Part shown: piece after piece, positions 1-8,800 of the stretch | How the letters are laid out: the number at the start of each line of letters is the position of its first letter | Numbering within the stretch: position 1 is the stretch's first letter | DNA from: a virus | Direction: 5' to 3' (one strand) | Virus record (IMG/VR): IMGVR_UViG_3300042478_002514 | Coordinates: 1 to 35,054 of that record | DNA: 35,054 bases | Notes under the pieces: generated by a model | Told to the model about the DNA's origin: nothing | The model's input: only the letters and a program-made list of their open reading frames with translations | Databases searched by the model: none | Made by a program: the position numbers and the translations under genes

Positions 1-3000
1 GAATGCTTGACTGTAGATACCTGTATAATTGCCAGAGAACGCACCTGTAAAGGCTTGACTGTATATGCCCGAATAAGCGCCTGTGAACTGACCCGTATAT
101 GATCCTGTAAAAAATCTACTGAAGACTTGTGAATAACTTCCAGTGAAAAATCCTACATATGGTCCCGAAAACGTACCGGTATAATCAAAAGTAAAGTTTC
201 TTGTGAATGCTTGGTTATATGTACCACTAAATGCTTGGCTGTATATGCCGGTGTAATTACCTGTAAATGATTGTTGGTACGTACCTTGGAACACGCCTGT
301 GAAGTTGCCTTGGTAGGCACCGGCATACGTGCCTGCATATCCACCTGTAAATGTACCTGTAAACTGTGTTGAGTATGCTCCAGTAAAGGTGCCAGTATAC
401 CCACCTGTGTAGATACCTGTGTAAATACCTGTAAACGCTCCTGTGTATCCGCCCGAATACAACCCTGAGAAGTTTCCTAGAAAACTCCCACCATATCCGC
501 CTGCGTATATCCCACTGAATGCACCTGTAAATAACGTTGAGTATATCCCTGTAAATTGACCTGTGTAAACACCCGTATATACACCGGAATATGTGCCCGA
601 GAACACACGTGTGTAGCCACCAATAAAACTTCCAGTGAAATTCCCTTGATAGCTTCCAACATAAGCGCCTGCATATACACCAGTAAATGTGCCGGTATAT
701 CCGCCTGAATAATTTCCTGTGAAGTTGCCCTGATACCCTCCTACATAACTACCAGCATATATTCCCGAAAATGTTCCTGTATATCCACCTGAATAATTTC
801 CTGTGAAGTTGCCTTGGAAGTTGCCAACATAAGCACCAGCATATATTCCAGTAAATGCACCTGTGTAGCCACCAGAGTAGTTACCTGTGAAATTGCCTTG
901 GAAGTTGCCAACATAAGCACCGGCATATATTCCAGTAAATGCACCCGTGTAGCCACCGGAATATAATCCCGAAAATACTCTTGAATATGTGCCTGCAAAA
1001 CTACCCGTAAATGTTTGATTAAATGTACCAACATAGGAACCCACATATATTCCAGTATACGCACCTGTGTAGCTACCAGTGAATAATCTACTATAGGCAC
1101 CTGAATAAAATCCAGTGAAAGAACTTTCATAACTACCTAAAAAAGCGCCTGTAAATGTCTGATTATAAGACCCTGAATATGTCCCTGCATACCCACCTGT
1201 AAACGTTTGCTGATATGTACCCGAGTAAGAACCGGTAAATGTTTGTTGATATACACCAGCGAATGCACCTGTAAATGTCTGGTTAAATGCTCCTGAGTAT
1301 GTACCAGCATAAGCGCCAGAATAGTATCCAATATATCCACCTGAATACGTACCCGTAAAGGTTTGTTGATATACACCGGCGAATGCACCTGTAAATGTCT
1401 GGTTAAATGCTCCTGAGTATGTACCAGCATAAGCGCCAGAATAATAGCCTGTATATCCGCCTGCGTAAGTACCTGTAAATGTTTGAGCATATGCCCCTGC
1501 AAATGCACCCGTAAATGTCTGGTTAAATGAGCCCGAATACGTTCCAGCATATGCCCCAGAATAATAGCCTGTATATCCGCCTGCGTAAGTACCTGTAAAT
1601 GTTTGAGCATATGCCCCTGCATATGCACCTGTAAATGTTTGATTGAATGCACCCGAATATGTACCAGCATAGGCGCCAGAATAATAGCCTGTATATCCGC
1701 CTGCGTAAGTACCTGTAAATGTTTGAGCATATGCCCCTGCATATGCACCTGTAAATGTTTGTGCATATGCTCCTGCATATGTTCCTGAGAAGTTGCCTTG
1801 ATAATTGCCGGAATATATTCCTGTGAAAGTCTGTGCATATGCACCCGCATATGTTCCGGAAAAGTTGCCTTGGTAATTGCCGGAGTATATTCCAGTAAAC
1901 GTCTGTGCATATGATCCTGCATATATCCCGGAGAAGTTGCCTTGGTAGTTGCCCGAGTACGTACCCGTAAATAATCTACTATACGTACCAGCAAAAGTAC
2001 CTGTGAAGTTACCCTGATAGGATCCTGCATAAGCGCCAGAATACTGCCCAGTAAACAATCTACTATACGTACCCGCAAAACTTCCTGTAAAGTTGCCTTG
2101 ATAAGATCCTGCATAGGACCCTGTCCATGTTGCTGTGAACACCCGAGCAAACGCTCCCGTAAAATCACCAGTATATGATCCTGAATAAAAGCCTGTAAAT
2201 AGCCTACTATATGAGGCGCCAAACACACCTACATAAGAACCCCCATAGGTACCCGCGAAAAAACCTGGACCAGCAAATGGCCCCGTAAAAGTTAAAATGA
2301 CGTAAGGATCTTGATAAACGCCTGTATATGCCCCTGTGAACAAACGCGTGAACGCTCCCTGATAAGTTCCTGTAAAAAAATTAATGTAAAAACCAGTGTA
2401 ATAACCAGTGAAATATATTCCAGTGAATGGGTTTTGGTACGATCCTGCATAAACTCCAATAAAGGCCCGAGCGTAAGCTCCAGCAAATGTTGGTGTGAAT
2501 GTATTATTGAAGCTACCTGCATATGACCCTATGAACCCTCTTTGATAAGTCCCGATGAAGACCCGCGTGAACCCACGAGAGTATGATCCTGTATATAAAC
2601 CCGTAAACAATCGACTATACGTACCAGCAAAAGCACCTGTAAAGTTACCCTGAAAGTTTCCGGAATATAATCCTGTATAGCTGCCAGTAAATAATCTACT
2701 ATATGTACCTGAATAGAGCCCCGTGAAATTGCCTTGATAACTTCCAGAGTATGTACCTGTAAATAATCTACTATATGTACCACCATATATTCCTGTAAAG
2801 TAACCAACATACCCACCCGCGTAGGCGCCTGTGAATAATCTACTATACGTACCGCCATATATTCCTGTGAAGTACCCAATATATCCACCCGCGTAGGCAC
2901 CTGTGAATAACCTACTGTACGTGCCACCATATATTCCTGTAAAGTATCCAACATAACCACCTGAATATATGCCTGTAAAGTATCCGACATAACCACCTGA

Positions 3001-5802
3001 ATACAAACCCGTATACGTTCCGGCGTATGTTCCAGTATATGATCCAGTATATGATCCTGAGAAAGCTCTTGTATACCCACCAGAGTATATTCCAGTAAAA
3101 TACCCCACATACCCACCAGCATATATGCCTGTATACGTTCCTACGTATGTTCCAGTATATGATCCAGTGTATGATCCCGAGAAAGCTCTCGTGTATCCGC
3201 CTGAGTATATGCCCGTAAAATACCCCACATATCCACCAGCATATATGCCTGTATACGTTCCGGCGTATGTTCCAGTATATGATCCAGTGTATGATCCCGA
3301 GAAAGCCCTCGTGTATCCGCCTGAGTATATGCCCGTAAACGATCCGACATACCCACCTGAATACAAACCTGTGTACGTTCCGGCGTATGTTCCAGTATAT
3401 GATCCAGTGTATGATCCCGAGAAAGCTCTCGTGTATCCGCCTGAGTAAATACCTGTGAAAGAACCTACATACCCACCGGAGTACAAACCCGTGAAGGAGC
3501 CTACGTACCCGCCCGAATAAATTCCTGTGTAAGCTCCTGTGAATGCACGTGTGTACCCACCCGAATACGAACCTATAAATAATCTACTATATGTTCCTGC
3601 AAATGAACCAGTAAAGTTTCCCTGGTAATTTCCTACATATGAACCTGCATAAATTCCTGTGTAAGCGCCTGTGTATGAACCGGAAAAAGCACCTGTGTAT
3701 CCACCAGCAAACGAACCAGTAAACGACCCGGCATAATTTCCTACAAACGCACCTGTAAATACTTGATTGTATATGCCAGTGTAATTACCTGTATAGCTTC
3801 CCGTGAATAATCTACTGTAAGTGCCTGCGAAGGTACCTGTGAATATTTGATTGTATATGCCTGTGTAATTGCCTGTATAGCTTCCTGTGAATAATCTACT
3901 ATATGTTCCCGCAAAAGTACCTGTAAAAACTTGGTTATATAATCCCGTGTAATTACCGGTATAGCTACCCGAAAATACTTGGCTATATGTTCCAGCAAAC
4001 GTTCCTGTAAATACTTGGTTATATAATCCTGTGTAGTTACCTGTGTAGCTTCCCGTGAATAAACTGCTGTATGTTCCTGCAAAAGCTCCCGTAAATGTTT
4101 GCTGATAGTTACCAACATAATTACCAACAAAGTTACCTGTGAAAGCCTGATTAAAAATACCCGTGAATGCACCTGTAAACGCTTGGCTGTATATACCAGT
4201 GTAGTTGCCTGTGTATATTGCAGAGAACAGGCTACTGTAAGTACCTGCAAATGTGCCCGTAAATACTTGGTTAAACGTTCCTGCATAACCACCAGCGAAC
4301 GTACCTGTAAACACTTGATTGAATTGACCAGTAAAGGCACCGGTGAAGTTCTGACTATATGCACCAGTATAAATACCTGTGTAGTCCCCTGTAAACAATC
4401 TACTATAGATAGCCGTATATGCGCCTGTGAATTTCCCCACGTAACTTCCTACATATACACCCGTGAAAGCGCCTGTGTATAAACCCGAAAACTGGCCTGT
4501 AAACGAACCGCTATATGCTGCTGTAAAGATTGAACTATATGCACCCGTAAATGCTTGAGCATAAGCACCGCTGAATGCACCTGTAAAGCCACCAACATAA
4601 TCACCAGTGAAATTTTGTTGATATGTCCCTAGATAAACACCACTGAACGCGCCAGTAAACTGCTGATTAAACGTCCCTACATATACACCAGTGAAGCTAC
4701 CCACATAAGGCGCCGAATATACACCAGTGAATGCACCTGTATATCCGCCCGTGTAAGCACCGGTAAATGTTCCTGTATAACCACCAGTATAAGCGCCAGT
4801 GAATTGTCCAGTGAACTGCTGATTAAACGTACCCGTGTACGTTGTTGCATATCCGCTAGAAAAAGCTCCGGTGAATTGCTGATTGAAAGCCCCGGTAAAC
4901 GTATCTGCGAATGTACCTGTGAATTCACGTGTGTATGGTATCCCATACAAACCAGTAAAACTACCTTGATACTTGCCAACAAAAGCCCGTGTATATACAC
5001 CAGAAAAAGTTGCTGTATACACTTGAGCATTATAAGTTTGAGGTCTTATTTCTTGACGGGTATCATTGAATCCCGTACCCGCCTCAACCCACGTTCCGCC
5101 TGATGACGGGGTGGTTGTGGATAATTGATAGGTGCCTATACCTGTATTGGCGATGTAATTTCTTGCTCTATGTGTCAAGGTTTTGATGTCGTTATTTGAC
5201 ATCTCACGTAAAGCATTAGTACTCCATTTCAAAGGCTTTATAGAGCCGCTTGGACTTTCAGACGTTTTTTGCCAGAGAAATGTTTCATTGGCAAAGTATG
5301 GACGTTCAGTATTCTGCAATCGCCCTCTCACAACCCACGTACCAGTTACTGGTGCAGACGGCTGCAGGACATATGAACCGACACCACCATTGACAATATA
5401 AGAAACGGCCTTCGCAATAATGGTTGTGTCAATATCCGTATTCGCCATTTGCTGTACGCCATCAAGCGTATCATTCCAGCAAATAGGTCGTACCATTGAA
5501 GGGTCCGTTAATGGTCCACCACCCAATCTTTGATAAATGGTTGTGTTTGAATAAACAAGATTCGCTTCTGAAACAGGATGGTCACCTATTTGTTGATCGT
5601 AGCGTGTATCAACCCATGTACCAATGGAGGTAGAATTTGCAGGAACCGGATCACCTGGATCCTGCACGATGAGAGATCCAATATCTTCTGTCGAAGCAAA
5701 ATCAGAACCTATTACATTTGAAATATATCCATCGATGTCCGTATTGGACATCTCCTGTAATCCGGATAACGATGTATTATAGTATAACGGACGAAGTGGC
5801 AT
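1..5802 (-). CDS. Giant aromatic-tetrapeptide-repeat fibre-like protein (3' end beyond window)
   Basis: The frame is open from an ATG at 5802 to the left edge, giving at least 1934 codons with no stop, so the C-terminus is not seen. The N-terminal ~255 residues hold three related modules (near residues 3, 102 and 187), each beginning with an Arg/Lys-Pro-hydrophobic motif followed by a signature like LQEMSNTDI and ending near a TGTWV motif. From about residue 257 to the edge the protein is almost entirely a four-residue repeat with Tyr, Phe or Trp at every fourth position, for example YTGTFTGAYS. In some tetrads Arg or Gln replaces Gly (YSQAF, YTRAF). About a quarter of the residues are aromatic; Cys, His, Met and Lys are rare. 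It starts 6 bases after the stop of its paralogue. Position at the end of a baseplate and fibre operon suggests an elongated virion fibre. I recall similar YTG/YSR-rich proteins in marine T4-like phages but know of no function. Confidence 0.85.
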   Translation of the reverse strand, partial: MPLRPLYYNTSLSGLQEMSNTDIDGYISNVIGSDFASTEDIGSLIVQDPGDPVPANSTSIGTWVDTRYDQQIGDHPVSEANLVYSNTTIYQRLGGGPLTDPSMVRPICWNDTLDGVQQMANTDIDTTIIAKAVSYIVNGGVGSYVLQPSAPVTGTWVVRGRLQNTERPYFANETFLWQKTSESPSGSIKPLKWSTNALREMSNNDIKTLTHRARNYIANTGIGTYQLSTTTPSSGGTWVEAGTGFNDTRQEIRPQTYNAQVYTATFSGVYTRAFVGKYQGSFTGLYGIPYTREFTGTFADTFTGAFNQQFTGAFSSGYATTYTGTFNQQFTGQFTGAYTGGYTGTFTGAYTGGYTGAFTGVYSAPYVGSFTGVYVGTFNQQFTGAFSGVYLGTYQQNFTGDYVGGFTGAFSGAYAQAFTGAYSSIFTAAYSGSFTGQFSGLYTGAFTGVYVGSYVGKFTGAYTAIYSRLFTGDYTGIYTGAYSQNFTGAFTGQFNQVFTGTFAGGYAGTFNQVFTGTFAGTYSSLFSAIYTGNYTGIYSQAFTGAFTGIFNQAFTGNFVGNYVGNYQQTFTGAFAGTYSSLFTGSYTGNYTGLYNQVFTGTFAGTYSQVFSGSYTGNYTGLYNQVFTGTFAGTYSRLFTGSYTGNYTGIYNQIFTGTFAGTYSRLFTGSYTGNYTGIYNQVFTGAFVGNYAGSFTGSFAGGYTGAFSGSYTGAYTGIYAGSYVGNYQGNFTGSFAGTYSRLFIGSYSGGYTRAFTGAYTGIYSGGYVGSFTGLYSGGYVGSFTGIYSGGYTRAFSGSYTGSYTGTYAGTYTGLYSGGYVGSFTGIYSGGYTRAFSGSYTGSYTGTYAGTYTGIYAGGYVGYFTGIYSGGYTRAFSGSYTGSYTGTYVGTYTGIYAGGYVGYFTGIYSGGYTRAFSGSYTGSYTGTYAGTYTGLYSGGYVGYFTGIYSGGYVGYFTGIYGGTYSRLFTGAYAGGYIGYFTGIYGGTYSRLFTGAYAGGYVGYFTGIYGGTYSRLFTGTYSGSYQGNFTGLYSGTYSRLFTGSYTGLYSGNFQGNFTGAFAGTYSRLFTGLYTGSYSRGFTRVFIGTYQRGFIGSYAGSFNNTFTPTFAGAYARAFIGVYAGSYQNPFTGIYFTGYYTGFYINFFTGTYQGAFTRLFTGAYTGVYQDPYVILTFTGPFAGPGFFAGTYGGSYVGVFGASYSRLFTGFYSGSYTGDFTGAFARVFTATWTGSYAGSYQGNFTGSFAGTYSRLFTGQYSGAYAGSYQGNFTGTFAGTYSRLFTGTYSGNYQGNFSGIYAGSYAQTFTGIYSGNYQGNFSGTYAGAYAQTFTGIYSGNYQGNFSGTYAGAYAQTFTGAYAGAYAQTFTGTYAGGYTGYYSGAYAGTYSGAFNQTFTGAYAGAYAQTFTGTYAGGYTGYYSGAYAGTYSGSFNQTFTGAFAGAYAQTFTGTYAGGYTGYYSGAYAGTYSGAFNQTFTGAFAGVYQQTFTGTYSGGYIGYYSGAYAGTYSGAFNQTFTGAFAGVYQQTFTGSYSGTYQQTFTGGYAGTYSGSYNQTFTGAFLGSYESSFTGFYSGAYSRLFTGSYTGAYTGIYVGSYVGTFNQTFTGSFAGTYSRVFSGLYSGGYTGAFTGIYAGAYVGNFQGNFTGNYSGGYTGAFTGIYAGAYVGNFQGNFTGNYSGGYTGTFSGIYAGSYVGGYQGNFTGNYSGGYTGTFTGVYAGAYVGSYQGNFTGSFIGGYTRVFSGTYSGVYTGVYTGQFTGIYSTLFTGAFSGIYAGGYGGSFLGNFSGLYSGGYTGAFTGIYTGIYTGGYTGTFTGAYSTQFTGTFTGGYAGTYAGAYQGNFTGVFQGTYQQSFTGNYTGIYSQAFSGTYNQAFTRNFTFDYTGTFSGPYVGFFTGSYSQVFSRFFTGSYTGQFTGAYSGIYSQAFTGAFSGNYTGIYSQAF
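1261..1770. repeat. 120-bp tandem repeat block in the giant fibre gene
   Basis: Units of exactly 120 bp (40 codons, ten tetrads). Bases 1441-1500, 1561-1620 and 1681-1740 are identical over 60 bases, and 1261-1320 is identical to 1381-1440. Identical third-codon positions indicate recent duplication or ongoing gene conversion. Confidence 0.92.
2762..2977. repeat. 72-bp tandem repeat block in the giant fibre gene
   Basis: Three units begin near 2762, 2834 and 2906, a 72-bp period (24 codons, six tetrads). Each encodes a tetrad string containing YSRLFTGAYAGG and YFTGIYGG-type segments. Copies differ mainly at synonymous positions. Confidence 0.8.
3001..3480. repeat. Second 120-bp tandem repeat block in the giant fibre gene
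   Basis: Four units begin near 3001, 3121, 3241 and 3361. Blocks 3141-3180, 3261-3300 and 3381-3420 are nearly identical. Each unit encodes ten tetrads with one Arg tetrad (YTRAFSGSYTG). Confidence 0.9.
3758..4093. repeat. 84-bp tandem repeat block in the giant fibre gene
   Basis: Four units begin at 3758, 3842, 3926 and 4010, exactly 84 bp apart (28 codons, seven tetrads). Each has one tetrad of the YNQVF type and most have one of the YSRLF type. Confidence 0.85.
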
Positions 5803-5808
5803 TTTTTC

Positions 5809-8800
5809 TCAAGCTGTTCTAACCCATAATGTATATGTAGTCGTCGTCGTTGTACCGGTGACGGTTAGACCCGAGTATGCCCCTGTAAATAATCGTGTAA
5901 AATTATTAGCATAGTTACCACTGAAAGCACCCGTATATGCTCCAGAATATGAGCCAGTGAACAAACCAGTATATGCACCCGTAAATATACGTGAATATGT
6001 CCCAACATAACTACCTGTAAAGTTACCAATAAAAACGCCTGTGAACGCGCCGGTATATAAACCAGTGAATATACGGCTGTATACTCCTGTCCACTGACCA
6101 ATAAACCCGCCCGTGTAGTTACCAGCGTATGTACCAGAAAATGCTCGTGTATAACCGCCCGTGTACGTCCCAGCAAAGGTAGCTGTGTAGTTGCCGCTGA
6201 ATGTACCCGTATATGCGCCTGTAAAATTTCGTGAATACGCACCAGAATATACACCCGTCCACGTAGCCGTGTATGCCCCTGTGAACGTGCCTGTGTATAT
6301 ACCAGTAAAGTTTTGTGAATACGATCCGGTGTAAGAACCTGTCCAAGTGGATGTATACGCACCCGTAAATGTTCCTACATAGTTACCAGAAAAGTTTTGT
6401 GAGTATGAACCTACATATGAACCTGTCCAGGTTGATGTATAAGCACCAGTAAATACCGCGGTATATCCGCCTGTAAACTGTCCTGTGAATACTCTTGAGT
6501 AGGTACCGGTCCACGTAGCCGTATATCCACCAGTAAAGGTCCCTGTATACGAACCGGTAAAGTTTTGTGAGTACGCACCGGTATAGGATCCTGACCAAGT
6601 AGCCGTATAGTCACCCGTGAACGCCCTAGTATAGCCACCAGTAAATTGTCCTGTGTAACTGCCTGCCCACGTATTTGCATATAACCCAACAAACCCACCC
6701 GTGTATGTAATTACACCAGTATAAGCTCCCGAAAAAACCCTGGAATATGTACTCGTGTAAGACCCTGTCCAAAAATTAACATACCCACCAGTGTAATTAG
6801 TACTAAAACCCCCCGTCCAATCACCAGTAAATATTCTTGACCAACTATTCTCATATGATCCCTGATATGGGGCTGAGAACTCTCTACTGAATGTTCCTTC
6901 ATACGATCCAATGTAGTTTTGGAGATATTCACCTGTAAATGCTCTTGAGTATGTACCAGCATACAGTGATGTCCAGCTTGATACAAATACGTTCGTCCAC
7001 GCTCTCAAAAAGGCCTGCGTATATAAACCCGAATAAAATCCCTGGAATGTCGTTTGATAACTAGCGCCAAAATTACCTTGGTAATTGCCAACGTACGATC
7101 CTGTAAAATAACCTGTACCAGCAAATGGCCCCGTAAATGATGTTATTGTATAGGGGTCTTGGTATGTACCAGCATAACTACCGGCAAATATACGTGAGAA
7201 AGCACCTTCATACGTACCCGTGAAAAAGCTGTTATATGTGCCCTGATATGTACCTGTATAATACGTGATGTTGAAAGGCCCAGTAAATCCACCTGCTATG
7301 TAATCCCCATCGTAGGAGCCTACAGAAGGAAGTGCATACGATCCTTGAAACGATGGTGTGAAAGCTCGTGTGTAGTTACCTGTATAAGTTCCTGCATACG
7401 TTGAAGTGTACGCGGCCACGAAAAAGGAGGAGAAGCCTCTTGAGAATGTTGAACCATATAGGCCTACAAAGCCACGTGTGTAGTTACCAATCCAAGCGCC
7501 TGTATATGTTCCTGTGAAAAGTCGCGCAAAGGCCTTCGTATATGCACCAGTATAATCGCCCGTATATGCAGCAGTATAGGATCCCGTCCACGCTCTTGAA
7601 AATATTCGAGACCACGTATTTGCATATGCCCCTGAATATGTGTTCTGATATGAACCTGTATATGCTCTTGAAAAGTCCCCAACATATCCACCAGCGTACG
7701 TGGCACTGAACGCCTGTGAGTAGGTCCCGGCATAATTATTTACAAATCCACCGGTAAAACTTTGATTATACGTACCGGCAAAGGTTTGATTGTAGCTACC
7801 TGAATATGTTATACCTTGAAAATTCCCAGCATATGGTCTTGAAAATGATCCTGCGTATACACCTATGAAAGTCTGATTGTAACCGCCTGAATATGTTACG
7901 CCCTGGAAATCCCCTGAGTATTGAGCTGTAAACGTTTGATTGTATGTTCCAGCAAACGTCTGATTATACCCACCAGGATATATTGTACCCTGATAAGAAC
8001 CAGAATATGGTCCCGTGAATGTTCCCACATACGTACCGGCAAAAGTCTGATTATATCCACCCGAATATGTTATACCTTGGAAGTTCCCAGCATATGGTCT
8101 TGAAAACGCCCCTACATATACGCCAGTAAAATTTTGATTGAATCCGCCTGAATATGTTACGCCCTGGAAATTTCCTGAATATGGTCCTGTAAATGTTCCC
8201 ACATACGTACCAGCAAAAGTCTGGTTGAAGCCGCCAGTAAAAGTAGAGCCTTGATAACTTCCCAAATATCCACCGGAGAATACCTGTGAGTATGCACCCG
8301 CAAATAAACCTGTGTAATTACCTGTATATGTGTTCTGATAAACACCCGTAAACGAGGTGTTTGTATCACGAGTAAAAATACGTGAATAGATACCTGTAAA
8401 ATTTTGCTGATACACACCTGCAAATGCACCAGTAAATTTAGAAGTATCAATAAAGTTACCTGTAAATGCCCGATTAAACTGTCCCTGATAAGCTCCTGTG
8501 AATGCTTGATTATAAATGCCACTGAACGCACCTGTAAAAGTACCCAAGTAACTACCGGAATATGATTGATCCTCTATACCATTCTGTGTATCTGTGAAAG
8601 AACCACGAGCTACCCAAGTACCAGGCGTTGGTGATGTAGTCGATATTTGATATCTACCAATACCAGCCGCAATACAATCACGTATAGCCGCTGTCATTGT
8701 GTCAATTTCAGCATCGGACATCTCTGTAAGAGCGTTCGCTGTACCTTTTAAAGGCCTCTTTGTACCATACCCACTATTCGTAGAGCGCTGATACAAATTA

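Noticed and set aside
1137-2228. Long minus-strand open frame in the alternative frame, with His/Gln/Leu-rich translation
   Set aside because: It lies in a shifted frame of the giant repeat gene. The frame from 5802 is open through the whole region with a coherent repeat pattern, so this is a shadow.
3125-3448. Plus-strand open frame encoding a Pro-Val-Tyr repeat protein
   Set aside because: It is the exact antisense of the 120-bp repeat block of the minus-strand giant gene; the openness comes from the repeat's restricted codons, and no start context or neighbour supports it.
3574-3581. TATAAATA on the plus strand
   Set aside because: It lies deep inside a minus-strand gene with no plus-strand gene after it; one or two such matches per strand are expected by chance at this base composition.
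1200-4400. CRISPR-like array of evenly spaced repeats
   Set aside because: Units are contiguous without unique spacers, all periods are multiples of 12, and the repeats are coding and in frame.
1-5802. Diversity-generating retroelement acting on the fibre genes
   Set aside because: No reverse transcriptase gene and no template/variable repeat pair with adenine-biased changes is seen in the window.
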